Shown here in pieces: positions 27,900 through 36,861 of a stretch of 64,000 bases of DNA. The stretch lies in the NCBI GenBank assembly GCA_024278935.1, contig JAJRSF010000051.1, positions 1 through 64,000 of the forward strand, read 5' to 3'. A model generated the notes under the pieces. The model had not been told where the DNA came from. It worked only from the letters and a program-made list of their open reading frames with translations, and made no database searches. This DNA comes from Candidatus Zixiibacteriota bacterium. GTDB taxonomy: Bacteria > Zixibacteria > MSB-5A5 > GN15 > FEB-12. Each line of letters starts with the position of its first letter. Within the stretch, counting starts at the first letter, position 1. A program made the translations under genes and the position numbers.

Positions 27900-28460
27900 T
27901 TAAAAACCTCTTCTTTTAAGTATCTTTTTCAGTTTTTTCAGAGACCGAATCCGAGTAGGACCTATCGAGGCTACCGGAATGTTCAGTTTTTGAGAGATCT
28001 CTTCATAACTTGGCTCTTCTTCATCTAAGAACAAGTACCATATTAACTTATACTCTTTTTCAGGTAGCTCAACAACCGCCTTTATCAATGATTCCAAATT
28101 TTTGGACTCATCTAAAAGCTCATCTGGTGACTTTATCCGAGTTGTAGAAATAGATTTCGTAATTTCAGGGTCAATATTATCAAAAAGCTGTTTTCGGCGA
28201 ATAACCCGCAGAATTTCCCGTCTGGTAATAGTTGACACATAGCCGATAATTTTATCCGATGATTTCAAGTTCGGTAGATGATGCAGCAACAGATAACAAA
28301 CCTGCCCAAAAATGTCCAAAGACTCATCAGGTGACAACCGCATGACTCGGCAGACCGATAAAATTGCCGGCGTAATTTTTTCTACTAATTCAGCCCAAGC
28401 AGGTTCATCACCTAAAATACAGCGGTCTATAAGTTTTTGGTACTCTGATTTGTTCGGCAT
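27900..28460 (-). CDS. Sigma-70 family RNA polymerase sigma factor (ECF-like)
   Basis: A 186-aa protein with region 2 (about 25-95: FGQVCYLLLHHLPNLKSSDKIIGYVSTITRREILRVIRRKQ) and region 4 (about 130-180: LPEKEYKLIWYLFLDEEEPSYEEISQKLNIPVASIGPTRIRSLKKLKKIL), joined by a short linker; regions 1 and 3 are absent, as in ECF sigma factors. The open frame can be extended upstream to a TTG at 28532, but the added residues look like a chance hydrophobic translation. The ATG at 28460 gives the normal N-terminus. No clear ribosome site precedes it. First gene of the cassette with the 195-aa protein and TPR-CHAT protease. Confidence 0.88.
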   Translation of the reverse strand: MPNKSEYQKLIDRCILGDEPAWAELVEKITPAILSVCRVMRLSPDESLDIFGQVCYLLLHHLPNLKSSDKIIGYVSTITRREILRVIRRKQLFDNIDPEITKSISTTRIKSPDELLDESKNLESLIKAVVELPEKEYKLIWYLFLDEEEPSYEEISQKLNIPVASIGPTRIRSLKKLKKILKRRGF

Positions 28461-28656
28461 AGTTGCTTTTGTTTTTGCTAGATTAATGTTAAAGCATATA
28501 GTACAAAGTACACGAATTATCAAAAAAGACAATAGAAAATCTCTTTTATTATTTCAAACAGAACGCCCCACACACTCCCTCTCATTTATTGACATTCCTG
28601 TCTATCATGGCTATACTATGACATAAACAAAATACAATTATCTTCCGAGGTGAAAT

Positions 28657-29877
28657 TTGAAAAAATCTGTGCTTTCTATTATAATAGTTTCTATCGCAAT
28701 TATATTGGTTATCGTCTCATGTGGTGATGATTATATCCTACAAAATACAAGCACCCAAACATCGTTTGAAACAGTAATCGACTACACTGAATATCTCATG
28801 TTGCATGCTATCGTTGAATCTGCTGATGGCAACATCGTAGTTGGAGGACAAAAAACAATTCAGGTAATAGACTCCGCATATAGCCCGACTGATTCAACAG
28901 GTAATTATCAGGCTTTCATTGTTAAACTCAATATGGATGGCGACACTATTTGGACTTGCTCCTTTGGCGATTCTATACTTGGAGAAAGTGTGGAAAAAAT
29001 AGTTCTAAATTCTGATGGAAGCTTTTTTGTTCTTGCTTCGCAATTTAGGATGAGATCTATGTCAAGTCCTGACTTGTACCTGCAAAAAATATCTGCTGAT
29101 GGTGAACTCGGAAGTTATGAGATTATTGACGGTATTAGTTTCCCATATATTGAGGATATGATCCAAACTGAAGACAATGGATATATAATTATTGGTAAAG
29201 CAAATGGCTACAGAAGAACATCCGATATGGTTGTAATAAAAGTAAACAGCTACGGATTACAATCCTGGAATAAGATTTATGCAAGAGGTGAATTTAACTC
29301 TGTTAAACTTCTTGATGATGGGAATCTTCTCGTAGCAGGTACTAAAATAGACACTATAAGTTATTCCAGTAATATTTACGTCATGAAATTAAATTCGGTA
29401 GGTGACTCATTAGAGGCTACCGAATTAAGTATAGGCGAACATAATTATGTCAAAGAAGTTGCTTCGGTTGACAACAACAAATTTAAAGTTTTTGGAACAA
29501 CGAATAGTCCAACATCTGCGGTAGAATTCATTATGAATTTGGATAGTGCTATGTCACCAACAAACGTGAAACTGCATTATGATTTATATAGCACTACTAC
29601 TCGTGATTGCAAATCTAGTTCGGACAACTCCGCTATATTTGCAGGATATAGACTAAGCCCGACACCAGTGGCATTCTTAAATAAATACGATGCCTCAGAC
29701 AATTTAGTTTGGCAACAGTTGTATGATAAAACTGGATTCAACATATTAACAAACTTTGTAATCCCACTTTCAAACGGTGGATATGCTATGACCGGTCGTT
29801 ACCAAAATACATCTACTTTAGAAAGTACAGGCTTTATTATCAAAACCGACCCCCAAGGAAACGTAGATTTAGAATAA
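28657..29877 (+). CDS. Lipoprotein with beta-propeller-like repeats
   Basis: A 406-aa exported protein. The N-terminus (MKKSVLSIIIVSIAIILVIVSCGDD) is a signal-peptidase II signal with lipobox VVSC-type cysteine at about residue 22. The rest has loose repeats of about 45-50 residues of the kind EDNGYIIIGKANGYRRTSDMVVIKVNSYGLQSWNKIYA, also seen in the lipoprotein at 37404. This pattern is typical of secreted propeller-like proteins in FCB bacteria. The start is a TTG with GAGGTG five bases upstream. It is transcribed divergently from the sigma-CHAT cassette with a 196-base gap, so it could be a target of that sigma factor (inference). Function unknown. Confidence 0.8.
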   Translation: MKKSVLSIIIVSIAIILVIVSCGDDYILQNTSTQTSFETVIDYTEYLMLHAIVESADGNIVVGGQKTIQVIDSAYSPTDSTGNYQAFIVKLNMDGDTIWTCSFGDSILGESVEKIVLNSDGSFFVLASQFRMRSMSSPDLYLQKISADGELGSYEIIDGISFPYIEDMIQTEDNGYIIIGKANGYRRTSDMVVIKVNSYGLQSWNKIYARGEFNSVKLLDDGNLLVAGTKIDTISYSSNIYVMKLNSVGDSLEATELSIGEHNYVKEVASVDNNKFKVFGTTNSPTSAVEFIMNLDSAMSPTNVKLHYDLYSTTTRDCKSSSDNSAIFAGYRLSPTPVAFLNKYDASDNLVWQQLYDKTGFNILTNFVIPLSNGGYAMTGRYQNTSTLESTGFIIKTDPQGNVDLE

Positions 29878-29976
29878 ATGACAATAGAAATACGCAATTG
29901 TAGCCTTGTAATCCATAATTCATGCACCATTGCTCTTTATTCAATAAAACAGCCTTCAGGCTGCTGAAAAAACCTA

Positions 29977-30004
29977 TTGACAAATATAAAAAATAGCCTA
30001 TAAT
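29977..30004 (+). promoter_or_regulatory. Consensus sigma-70 promoter of typA
   Basis: Perfect -35 TTGACA (29977-29982) and perfect -10 TATAAT (29999-30004) with a 16-base spacer. It predicts a transcript start near 30011 and a 140-base untranslated leader before typA. It is the best housekeeping promoter in the window. Confidence 0.85.
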
Positions 30005-30022
30005 TGTCGGACTTTAAAACTG

Positions 30023-30055
30023 CCCCGAATAGTTCAATAACTGTTCGGGGTTTTT
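30023..30055 (+). terminator. Leader terminator-like hairpin upstream of typA
   Basis: Arms CCCCGAATAGTT (30023-30034) and AACTGTTCGGGG (30039-30050), one mismatch, CAAT loop, then five T. It begins only about 12 bases after the predicted start of transcription. A second pairing, CGCAGAC (30089-30095) with GTCTGCG (30124-30130), lies just before the gene. Either this is an attenuator or a promoter-proximal small RNA is made. Confidence 0.65.
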
Positions 30056-30150
30056 CTGCCCGATTATTCTTTTTTAAAAAATTTAATCCGCAGACGTATA
30101 TGAAATATATTACTCGCAGGATTGTCTGCGTTTGAAAGGCTTTTTGCATT

Positions 30151-32061
30151 ATGATTGATGTTTCCAAAATCCGAAACCTTGCCATTGTCGCACATATTGA
30201 CCACGGTAAAACTACACTGATCGATTCGATTTTCCAGGCAACCCAAACATTCCGAGACAACCAGGAAGTTGCCGAAAGACTCATGGACAACAATGTTCTC
30301 GAACGCGAACGTGGTATTACTATCCGCTCCAAACATTGCACCGTTTCATGGGACGACCACCTTATAAATATTATCGACACTCCCGGTCATGCTGATTTCT
30401 CAGGCGAAGTTGAACGTGTTCTCTCAATGGTTGATTCTGTTCTTCTGCTCGTCGATGCCAACGAAGGACCTATGCCTCAAACTCGTTATGTTCTTATGCG
30501 TGCTCTCAAACTCGGACTCCGCCCTATCGTTATTGTAAATAAAGTCGACCGCCCAAACGCCCGTCCTGATTACGCTCTGGATAAAACTTTTGATCTCTTT
30601 TTAGAACTTGGTGCTACTGATGAACAAGCGAACTTCCCTGTCCTCTATGGTTCCGGTCTCGCCGGTTGGTTTGTCAATGATTTGGATAAAGAAGAACACA
30701 AAGGAATGGATGCGATTTTTAAAACTATCATAGATGAAGTACCTGCTCCCGATGTTGACAAAGAAGGCGACTTTTTGATGCAAGTAAGTTCTCTTGACTG
30801 GAATGATTATATCGGTCAAATCGGTTGTGGACGAGTTCTTCGTGGTACTCTTAATAAAGGCGAAGTCTTCACCCGCATGGCAACAAGTTTAAAAGATACT
30901 ACTGACCCTGAAAAAGGTTGGACCTTAGATTCTACATCAAAAGCCAAAGGTGTCCACATGTGGATTTCTCGCGGCTTAACAAGAGTTGAAACCGATGAAG
31001 TCACCGCCGGTGATATTGTCTGGATTGCAGGACCACCTGAAATTGGTATCGGTGATACGTTCTCTGTAAATGAAGATACAAGCGAAGCATTAAAACCACT
31101 CGAAATAGAAGAACCTACACTCTCGATGTTTTTCCTCGTGAACAACGGACCTTTCTCAGGACAAGATGGCACCGCTATCATGCTCCGTCAATTAAAAGAC
31201 CGTCTCGAACGTGAACTTCGGGTCAACGTCGCTCTCCGTATGGAAGACCTCGGACGTTCCGATGGTGTCAAAGTTTCAGGACGTGGCGAACTTCACTTAG
31301 CAATTCTAATTGAAGAGATGCGTCGTGAAGGACTCGAGTTCTGTATCTCAAGACCGGAAGTTATCCTCCGCCGTGACGACAACGACAATGTCTTAGAACC
31401 TATCGAACAACTTATTATAGATGTCCCTGAAGAATACCAAGGTATCATCATTGAAAAACTTGCCAAACGTAAAGGTGAGCTTACATCGGTTGAAAACGCT
31501 GGTACAAATGTTATCCGTATAGAATTTAATATCCCAACTCGCGGACTTATCGGATACCGTTCGGAGTTCCTAACTGACACTCGTGGTCTTGGAATTATGG
31601 CTTCCCGTTTTAATGGGTACGGTGCGTGGCGTGGCGAAATTGTCGCAAGAACCAAAGGCTCTGTTATCTCTATTGAAACTGGTCCGGCAACTGCTTATTC
31701 CCTTGAAGGACTCCCAGAACGTTCTGTCAGTTTTATCGCACCAACCGAACGAATCTACACCGGTCAGATTGTTGGAGAAAATTCTCGCAACATGGATATG
31801 ACCTGTAACCCAACTAAGAAAAAACAGTTGACCAACCATCGTGCTTCCAATAAAGATATTGGTGTCAAACTTGATGTCCCTCGCAAGATGACTTTAGAAC
31901 AAGCGATGGAATGGATTCGTGATGATGAACTTGTTGAAGTGACTCCAAAAGCGATTCGTATTCGTAAAATAATTTTAGACATCGACGATCGCAAAAGAGC
32001 CGAGAAAAAACTGATGGCACTCGATGAGTCCGTCGCAGCACAACCTCGCCCATCCGCATAA
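30151..32061 (+). CDS. typA: Ribosome-associated GTPase TypA/BipA
   Basis: A translational GTPase of 636 aa that binds the 70S ribosome and supports assembly of the large subunit at low temperature or under stress (family knowledge). G-motifs are clear: AHIDHGKTTLID (G1), ERGITIRSKHCT (G2), DTPGHADFSGEVER (G3) and NKVDRPNARPD (G4). Domain II, the EF-G-like domain III/V and the C-terminal TypA domain (TRGLIGYRSEFLTDTRGLGIM) follow. The start ATG has no strong Shine-Dalgarno sequence (AAAGGC at ten bases). A hairpin terminator follows. Confidence 0.97.
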   Translation: MIDVSKIRNLAIVAHIDHGKTTLIDSIFQATQTFRDNQEVAERLMDNNVLERERGITIRSKHCTVSWDDHLINIIDTPGHADFSGEVERVLSMVDSVLLLVDANEGPMPQTRYVLMRALKLGLRPIVIVNKVDRPNARPDYALDKTFDLFLELGATDEQANFPVLYGSGLAGWFVNDLDKEEHKGMDAIFKTIIDEVPAPDVDKEGDFLMQVSSLDWNDYIGQIGCGRVLRGTLNKGEVFTRMATSLKDTTDPEKGWTLDSTSKAKGVHMWISRGLTRVETDEVTAGDIVWIAGPPEIGIGDTFSVNEDTSEALKPLEIEEPTLSMFFLVNNGPFSGQDGTAIMLRQLKDRLERELRVNVALRMEDLGRSDGVKVSGRGELHLAILIEEMRREGLEFCISRPEVILRRDDNDNVLEPIEQLIIDVPEEYQGIIIEKLAKRKGELTSVENAGTNVIRIEFNIPTRGLIGYRSEFLTDTRGLGIMASRFNGYGAWRGEIVARTKGSVISIETGPATAYSLEGLPERSVSFIAPTERIYTGQIVGENSRNMDMTCNPTKKKQLTNHRASNKDIGVKLDVPRKMTLEQAMEWIRDDELVEVTPKAIRIRKIILDIDDRKRAEKKLMALDESVAAQPRPSA

Positions 32062-32070
32062 ATATATTTG

Positions 32071-32096
32071 TCATTCCAGCGTAGGCTGGGAACCAA
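32071..32096. repeat. REP-like palindrome copy 1 (TCATTCC-type)
   Basis: TCATTCCAGC-GTAG-GCTGGGAACCA: an imperfect palindrome of the TGTCATTCCC...GGGAATCCAGTA kind seen also at 37193, 39230 and 42629. It lies in the short gap after typA. Confidence 0.55.
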
Positions 32097-32102
32097 TTTT
32101 TT

Positions 32103-32134
32103 AAGGGTGTTAGAAATGACACCCTTTTTTTTAT
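32103..32134 (+). terminator. Rho-independent terminator after typA
   Basis: Arms AAGGGTGT (32103-32110) and ACACCCTT (32119-32126) with an eight-base loop, followed by eight T. Confidence 0.92.
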
Positions 32135-32252
32135 TGCACTTTTTTAATTTCAGAAGATTAAAATTACAAATTTCATAGCCAAAATTGTCTTGCATATAAT
32201 CGCCTATAACTTACATTATAGGAAACCCACAATTACTACAACAAGGGAACCA

Positions 32253-35102
32253 ATGAAAAACAAAACTGCTATTTGGATACTCTCTCTCCTTCTGATTGTA
32301 ACCGCCATTACAATTCAAGCTTCTGATTTAAAACAGGTCAGAGTCTTTCTTGACGACAAAACAATGCTTTCCACTCTCAATGGAATGGCTCTTGACATCG
32401 TTGAGCGAGGAGATGGTTATATTGAAATCATAACCACCGCAGAAGAGTTACTAGAAATTCAGCAAACAGGATTCAGAACTTTCACAACCCACGAAGATAT
32501 CGTAGCATTTTATAAAGATAGAATCGCCGCCGAAAATGCTTTGTATAAAACTGATGGCACAAAAGATATGGGCGGATATAAAACTTTATCCGACATAGAT
32601 GTTGATGTCACTCTGATGCAATTTCATTATCCAAACCTTATTTCCGACCGAGTCGTCATCGGGCAAACTCTAGAAGGTCGCGATATCTGGGCTATAAAAA
32701 TTTCTGACAATCCAAATGTCGACGAAGACGAACCGGAAGTATTATATCATTCCGCTATCCATGCCCGTGAAGTTATTACGCCGATGGTTCTCTTACATTT
32801 CATGGATCACCTTCTCACTAACTATGGAACCGACCCTGAAATCACTGACATCGTTGATAACCGTGAACTTTGGTTTGTCTTAAATGTCAACCCGGATGGT
32901 TTTTATCATAATGAAATCACCAACCCAACAGGTGGTGGTATGTGGAGAAAAAATCGACGTGACAATGGCGACGGTACTTTTGGTGTTGATTTAAATCGAA
33001 ACTATGGATACAAGTGGGGACTTGACGATGATGGCTCATCACCAGCCCCAGCAAGTGAAACTTATCGTGGCACAGCAGCTTTTTCAGAACCTGAATCTCA
33101 GGCTATGCGTGACTTTATTGAAGCTCACGAATTTGTCATCACCGTTGATTATCATTCCTACTCAAATTTAGTTCTCTGGCCTTGGGGCTATGATTATTTG
33201 TACACTGATGATGAAGATGTTTTTAGCCTTATCGGTGATTCAATTTCTGCTTATAATAACTATACCCCTGGTGCAAGTTGGATTCTTTATCTTGTAAATG
33301 GCGACACCGGCGATTGGGGCTATGGTGAACAAACAACAAAGAACAAAAACCTTGCGATTTTATTTGAAGTTGGGAGTTATTCTGATGGATTTTGGCCTCT
33401 CCCTTCTCGCATCCCAGCTCTTGTAGCGGAAAATCTCGGACCTAATATCTATATAGCTAAATCAGCAGGAACTATTTATCAACAAGTTGGTCCTAAAACT
33501 CCTACACTTTTTACTGATGCTTTATCCGACTCAGCAAGTTACGAAATCAACTGGACTCTCTATGATACTTTGAACCCAGGCGTTCTGTATGAACTTGTTG
33601 AACTAGAAGGATACACTGTAAGTGTTGACCCGGCAAGTAACTTTGATAACTGGGACAATTCAGGCTTTACCCTTTCAAACTCTAGTTATTTCTCTTCACC
33701 AACATCACTTTATTCCGGTTCAGATAATAATCTGTATAATACAATAACAACGATTGTTCCGTACACTGTTCTAGTGACCGATAGTATCAACTTTGAAACG
33801 AGATATGATATCGAAAACGACTGGGACTATGCCTATGTTGAAATTTCTACAGACGGTATAAACTTCACATCGATTGAAGGTAATATTACCACAGCTTCTA
33901 ATCCAAACGGAACAAACCTCGGGCATGGCATTACAGGTTCAACCGGCGGAAGCTGGGTAACCGCAAACTTTGATATAAGTTCTTATGTAGGACAAGAGAT
34001 TTATATAAAATTGTTATATAGCACCGATGGTGCAGTTATAAATGACGGTATCAGATTTGATGATTTCTATCCTATAGTTTCTTTTGCTACCTCAACGATA
34101 GTCTCTTCATCAATCGCTGATACAGTTTATACTTTTACCGACAAACCACTTGGATCCTACTATTACAAAGTCCGCGGAAAAGATGCTGAGAATCAGTGGT
34201 CTGAATTTTCTGAAATAGAAAAAACAATCGTAGTTCCTTCTACTTCTTCTTGTTTTGCTGATGGCGATGTCAACAACGACGGGTTAGGACTTTCTGTCTC
34301 TGATTTTGTTTATCTCATACGCTTCCTTTCCGGCGATATAGCCACTCTTGATGTTCCATATTTGGCTGATTTAAATGGTGACTGTGTCATCTCTCCGCTA
34401 GATTATGTTGTATACCAATGCCTTATGGATTCTGGCTTTGCAGTTTGTTTTCCTGGAGAATTTCCTGAATATCCGGTGCCAACTTGTTGTAATGTTGGCG
34501 TAGATCGTGATGGCGACGGTCTGTTTGATTCTGTTGAAGTAGCCAATGGCACCAACCAATTTAATGCTGATTCCGATGGTGATTCTGTTGACGATTTCAC
34601 GGAGTTTGGGATAAATGCTGAACCGCTAGATACAGACGGTGATGGTATTATTAACGTACTCGACGATGACGACGATGGCGATTCTATTCCGACTCTCGAA
34701 GAACTAGCCAATGGTGATACTGACTCTGACGGTATCCCAGATTATTTGGATGATGACGATGACAACGACGGTGTACTGACTATCAATGATAACTGTCCGT
34801 TAGTTGCCAACCCATCGCAAACTGATTCCAATTCTAGCGGAATCGGTGACGCCTGTGGTGGTTGTTGTATAGGTAACCGTGGTAATACTGACAATGGTGC
34901 TGATGATGGAACTTTATTGTCTGTTGATATTTCGGATCTCGTATTTCTTGTCGACTTTATCTTTACAAGTGGACCGCCTCCTATTTGCCCTGAAGAAACA
35001 AATGTAAATGGTGATGTTGATGAAAATATTGATATCTCCGATTTAGTTTGGATGGTTGACTTTATCTTTACCGGAGGTCCTCCACCACCACTTTGTCCAT
35101 AA
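32253..35102 (+). CDS. Secreted M14 zinc carboxypeptidase with TSP3 repeats and dockerin-like domains
   Basis: About 949 aa starting at the ATG preceded by AAGGGA; the frame extends upstream to 32190, but the signal peptide (MKNKTAIWILSLLLIVTAITIQA) starts here. The peptidase domain (about 110-430) has zinc ligands H170 and E173 in HAREVI, H301 in DYHSYSN, the substrate-binding LNVNPDGF and DLNRNYGYKWG, and catalytic E372 in ILFEVGSYS. A jelly-roll-like segment (about 480-640) and a fibronectin-like part follow, then dockerin-like GDVNNDG..., four or five thrombospondin type 3 DxDxDG repeats, and a twin D.SDLV.(L/M)VDFIFT.GPPP C-terminus characteristic of Zixibacteria-like proteins. It probably digests extracellular peptides with calcium-stabilised stalks. 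Confidence 0.92.
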   Translation: MKNKTAIWILSLLLIVTAITIQASDLKQVRVFLDDKTMLSTLNGMALDIVERGDGYIEIITTAEELLEIQQTGFRTFTTHEDIVAFYKDRIAAENALYKTDGTKDMGGYKTLSDIDVDVTLMQFHYPNLISDRVVIGQTLEGRDIWAIKISDNPNVDEDEPEVLYHSAIHAREVITPMVLLHFMDHLLTNYGTDPEITDIVDNRELWFVLNVNPDGFYHNEITNPTGGGMWRKNRRDNGDGTFGVDLNRNYGYKWGLDDDGSSPAPASETYRGTAAFSEPESQAMRDFIEAHEFVITVDYHSYSNLVLWPWGYDYLYTDDEDVFSLIGDSISAYNNYTPGASWILYLVNGDTGDWGYGEQTTKNKNLAILFEVGSYSDGFWPLPSRIPALVAENLGPNIYIAKSAGTIYQQVGPKTPTLFTDALSDSASYEINWTLYDTLNPGVLYELVELEGYTVSVDPASNFDNWDNSGFTLSNSSYFSSPTSLYSGSDNNLYNTITTIVPYTVLVTDSINFETRYDIENDWDYAYVEISTDGINFTSIEGNITTASNPNGTNLGHGITGSTGGSWVTANFDISSYVGQEIYIKLLYSTDGAVINDGIRFDDFYPIVSFATSTIVSSSIADTVYTFTDKPLGSYYYKVRGKDAENQWSEFSEIEKTIVVPSTSSCFADGDVNNDGLGLSVSDFVYLIRFLSGDIATLDVPYLADLNGDCVISPLDYVVYQCLMDSGFAVCFPGEFPEYPVPTCCNVGVDRDGDGLFDSVEVANGTNQFNADSDGDSVDDFTEFGINAEPLDTDGDGIINVLDDDDDGDSIPTLEELANGDTDSDGIPDYLDDDDDNDGVLTINDNCPLVANPSQTDSNSSGIGDACGGCCIGNRGNTDNGADDGTLLSVDISDLVFLVDFIFTSGPPPICPEETNVNGDVDENIDISDLVWMVDFIFTGGPPPPLCP

Positions 35103-35132
35103 GATAGCAAAACATATTGATTTAATTATATT

Positions 35133-35158
35133 GGGAACAGTCATACTGTTCCCTTTTT
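35133..35158 (+). terminator. Terminator after the M14 carboxypeptidase
   Basis: Arms GGGAACAG (35133-35140) and CTGTTCCC (35146-35153), five-base loop, then five T. Confidence 0.93.
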
Positions 35159-35175
35159 CTAAATAGTTTTAATAG

Positions 35176-36861
35176 TTAATCTAAGAAGTTGAATGAATTC
35201 TCAATTTCAGCATCTATGTCAGATTCTGTTTTATTACAAGTTTCAATCTTTTGAGATTCATCCAAAATTTGACACCCTTCAAGCAGAATGTTATTTATTG
35301 GTTGATCAATATTTGGATTAGGAAATTCCTCGATAGCCATCGGATCAATATTCCAAATACCTCGCTCCCATTGAAGACCCGCAAAAATAGCTTCTTTACC
35401 TTTGCAATCATCATTTTCTGCATACATAATCTTGCCATCATGTACATAGATAGAAAGTTGTTTAGAATTCGCTGTTATATTTAGCAAGCATGTTTTACCG
35501 GAACCATTCATCGTCTGCAACAAATCTATCAGGTTCATATCTGCGAGATTCCCGTAAGTACCCATTTTTTCAAGCACATCAATCTGTTGTTGTGAACGTT
35601 CAAGTAAACGTTTTTTAGCTCTGATAATTTTAATTAGAAATGGATCTAGATCAATCTCTGAATTGAAAATATCTTCGATACCTTTTTGTAAAAGTCCCGT
35701 CAATTCAAAAACAGATTCTCTGTTGGTAAGTATATAGGTTATGACTTTATCAAAACAAATATCATTATCTTCAATTTTATTTACGAGATCAGAGACTTCT
35801 AAAACTGTTCCTTTTGCTTCTATCACCAAGATATCAATTTTATTTTTATTATACATATCTCTCAGTTTATCTACAGAAGAAACAAGCTCCGCATCAAAAC
35901 CTAGATTCCCAAGACAACTTACAAGCATCAATTGGTCTTTGCCTAATTTACTATAAATAGCAACATGGCAGGTGTGTGCAGTTTCTTGAATAATCTCAAT
36001 AGAATCATATAACGAATTAAATAATTCTTTACCAACTTGCGGTAAAAACAAAGTACCGATATTCGATTGAATAGTCTGATGCAACTCTTTGAATTGTTCA
36101 GCAGTAATTTTGTGAGAACAAAAGTTACTATGACAATAATAATCAGCAGCCGTGACGATATTTGCTAGTTCAAAATCTCTGGTTTGCGTCAGAACGTCAT
36201 CGATATTTGTATACATCAAATCTAAAAGTGTGCATACTTCGGGAGTATAATTTATTGTTTTTAAACATTGGCTTGATAGGCGAATAATATCTTTTTCATT
36301 TTCACAAGTTGCAGCACTTTCCATTATCAGCATAGAGAAAGCATGCATATAAGCTGCTGCTATAGCTCTGAATTTTCGTTCCTGAGATATCTGCAGACGA
36401 TCACAAATAAGTTCAACATAGTTTGCAACGCTATTAAGATGTTCGACAACCTGAACTTTTTCTTCATCAAACAATGTGTTGATGAGTTTAAAAGTATCTT
36501 GGATGATCGTAAACTCGTTTGTCGATTTTGTTTTTGAAAGAAGAATTTCTTGTAGAGAATTATAATACACAACAGAAGAAATTTGATTGAATTTTATCAA
36601 CCGAGTAATAAATGACAAATGTTGAATCTTATTTTCCTCACGGATATAAATAATCTCAATTGTTCTCGATTCTAGAAGTTGTTCAATCTCATCTTCAGTT
36701 TCAAAAAGGTATACATCAAAACCGATATCTGACACGCTTTCCCAAAAACTATAATCGACCTGTTGATCGGTAACAAGAACAATTATTCCAGGCTCTTGCT
36801 TTTCATTTTCAAGCGTAGCAATATTGATATTTGTATATTCAATTGTATTAATATGCGTCAT
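35176..36861 (-). CDS. Multi-domain signalling protein: degenerate receivers, HD-GYP-like domain and C-terminal DUF4388
   Basis: A 561-aa cytoplasmic protein. The N-terminus (about 20-115) and a central segment (about 295-415: LVSCLGNLGFDAELVSSVDKLRDMYNKNKIDILVIEAKG) look like receiver domains; the first lacks a convincing phospho-acceptor aspartate. Between them (about 135-285) is a helical region with the shape of HD-GYP (RAIAAAYMHAF, LANIVTAADYYCHSNFC, LFLPQVGKELFNSL) but without the HD pair or the HHExxDGxGYP motif. The end (about 430-535) matches DUF4388/PatA-like domains (GNLADMNLIDLLQTMNGSGKTCLLNIT, LSIYVHDGKIMYAE, GLQWERGIWNID). It may integrate signals without enzymatic activity. Assignments of the middle part are tentative. 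Confidence 0.7.
   Translation of the reverse strand: MTHINTIEYTNINIATLENEKQEPGIIVLVTDQQVDYSFWESVSDIGFDVYLFETEDEIEQLLESRTIEIIYIREENKIQHLSFITRLIKFNQISSVVYYNSLQEILLSKTKSTNEFTIIQDTFKLINTLFDEEKVQVVEHLNSVANYVELICDRLQISQERKFRAIAAAYMHAFSMLIMESAATCENEKDIIRLSSQCLKTINYTPEVCTLLDLMYTNIDDVLTQTRDFELANIVTAADYYCHSNFCSHKITAEQFKELHQTIQSNIGTLFLPQVGKELFNSLYDSIEIIQETAHTCHVAIYSKLGKDQLMLVSCLGNLGFDAELVSSVDKLRDMYNKNKIDILVIEAKGTVLEVSDLVNKIEDNDICFDKVITYILTNRESVFELTGLLQKGIEDIFNSEIDLDPFLIKIIRAKKRLLERSQQQIDVLEKMGTYGNLADMNLIDLLQTMNGSGKTCLLNITANSKQLSIYVHDGKIMYAENDDCKGKEAIFAGLQWERGIWNIDPMAIEEFPNPNIDQPINNILLEGCQILDESQKIETCNKTESDIDAEIENSFNFLD

Noticed and set aside
24500-28460. Complete type III-E CRISPR (Craspase) locus
   Set aside because: No gRAMP/Cas7-11 effector, Cas1 or repeat array is present; only the sigma and TPR-CHAT components have counterparts.
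28461-28532. N-terminal extension of the sigma factor
   Set aside because: Starts at TTG without a ribosome site and adds a hydrophobic stretch with no match to sigma region 2.
29937-30380. 147-codon minus-strand frame overlapping the start of typA
   Set aside because: It lies over the typA promoter and the strongly conserved G1-G3 region of typA, so it is a shadow frame.
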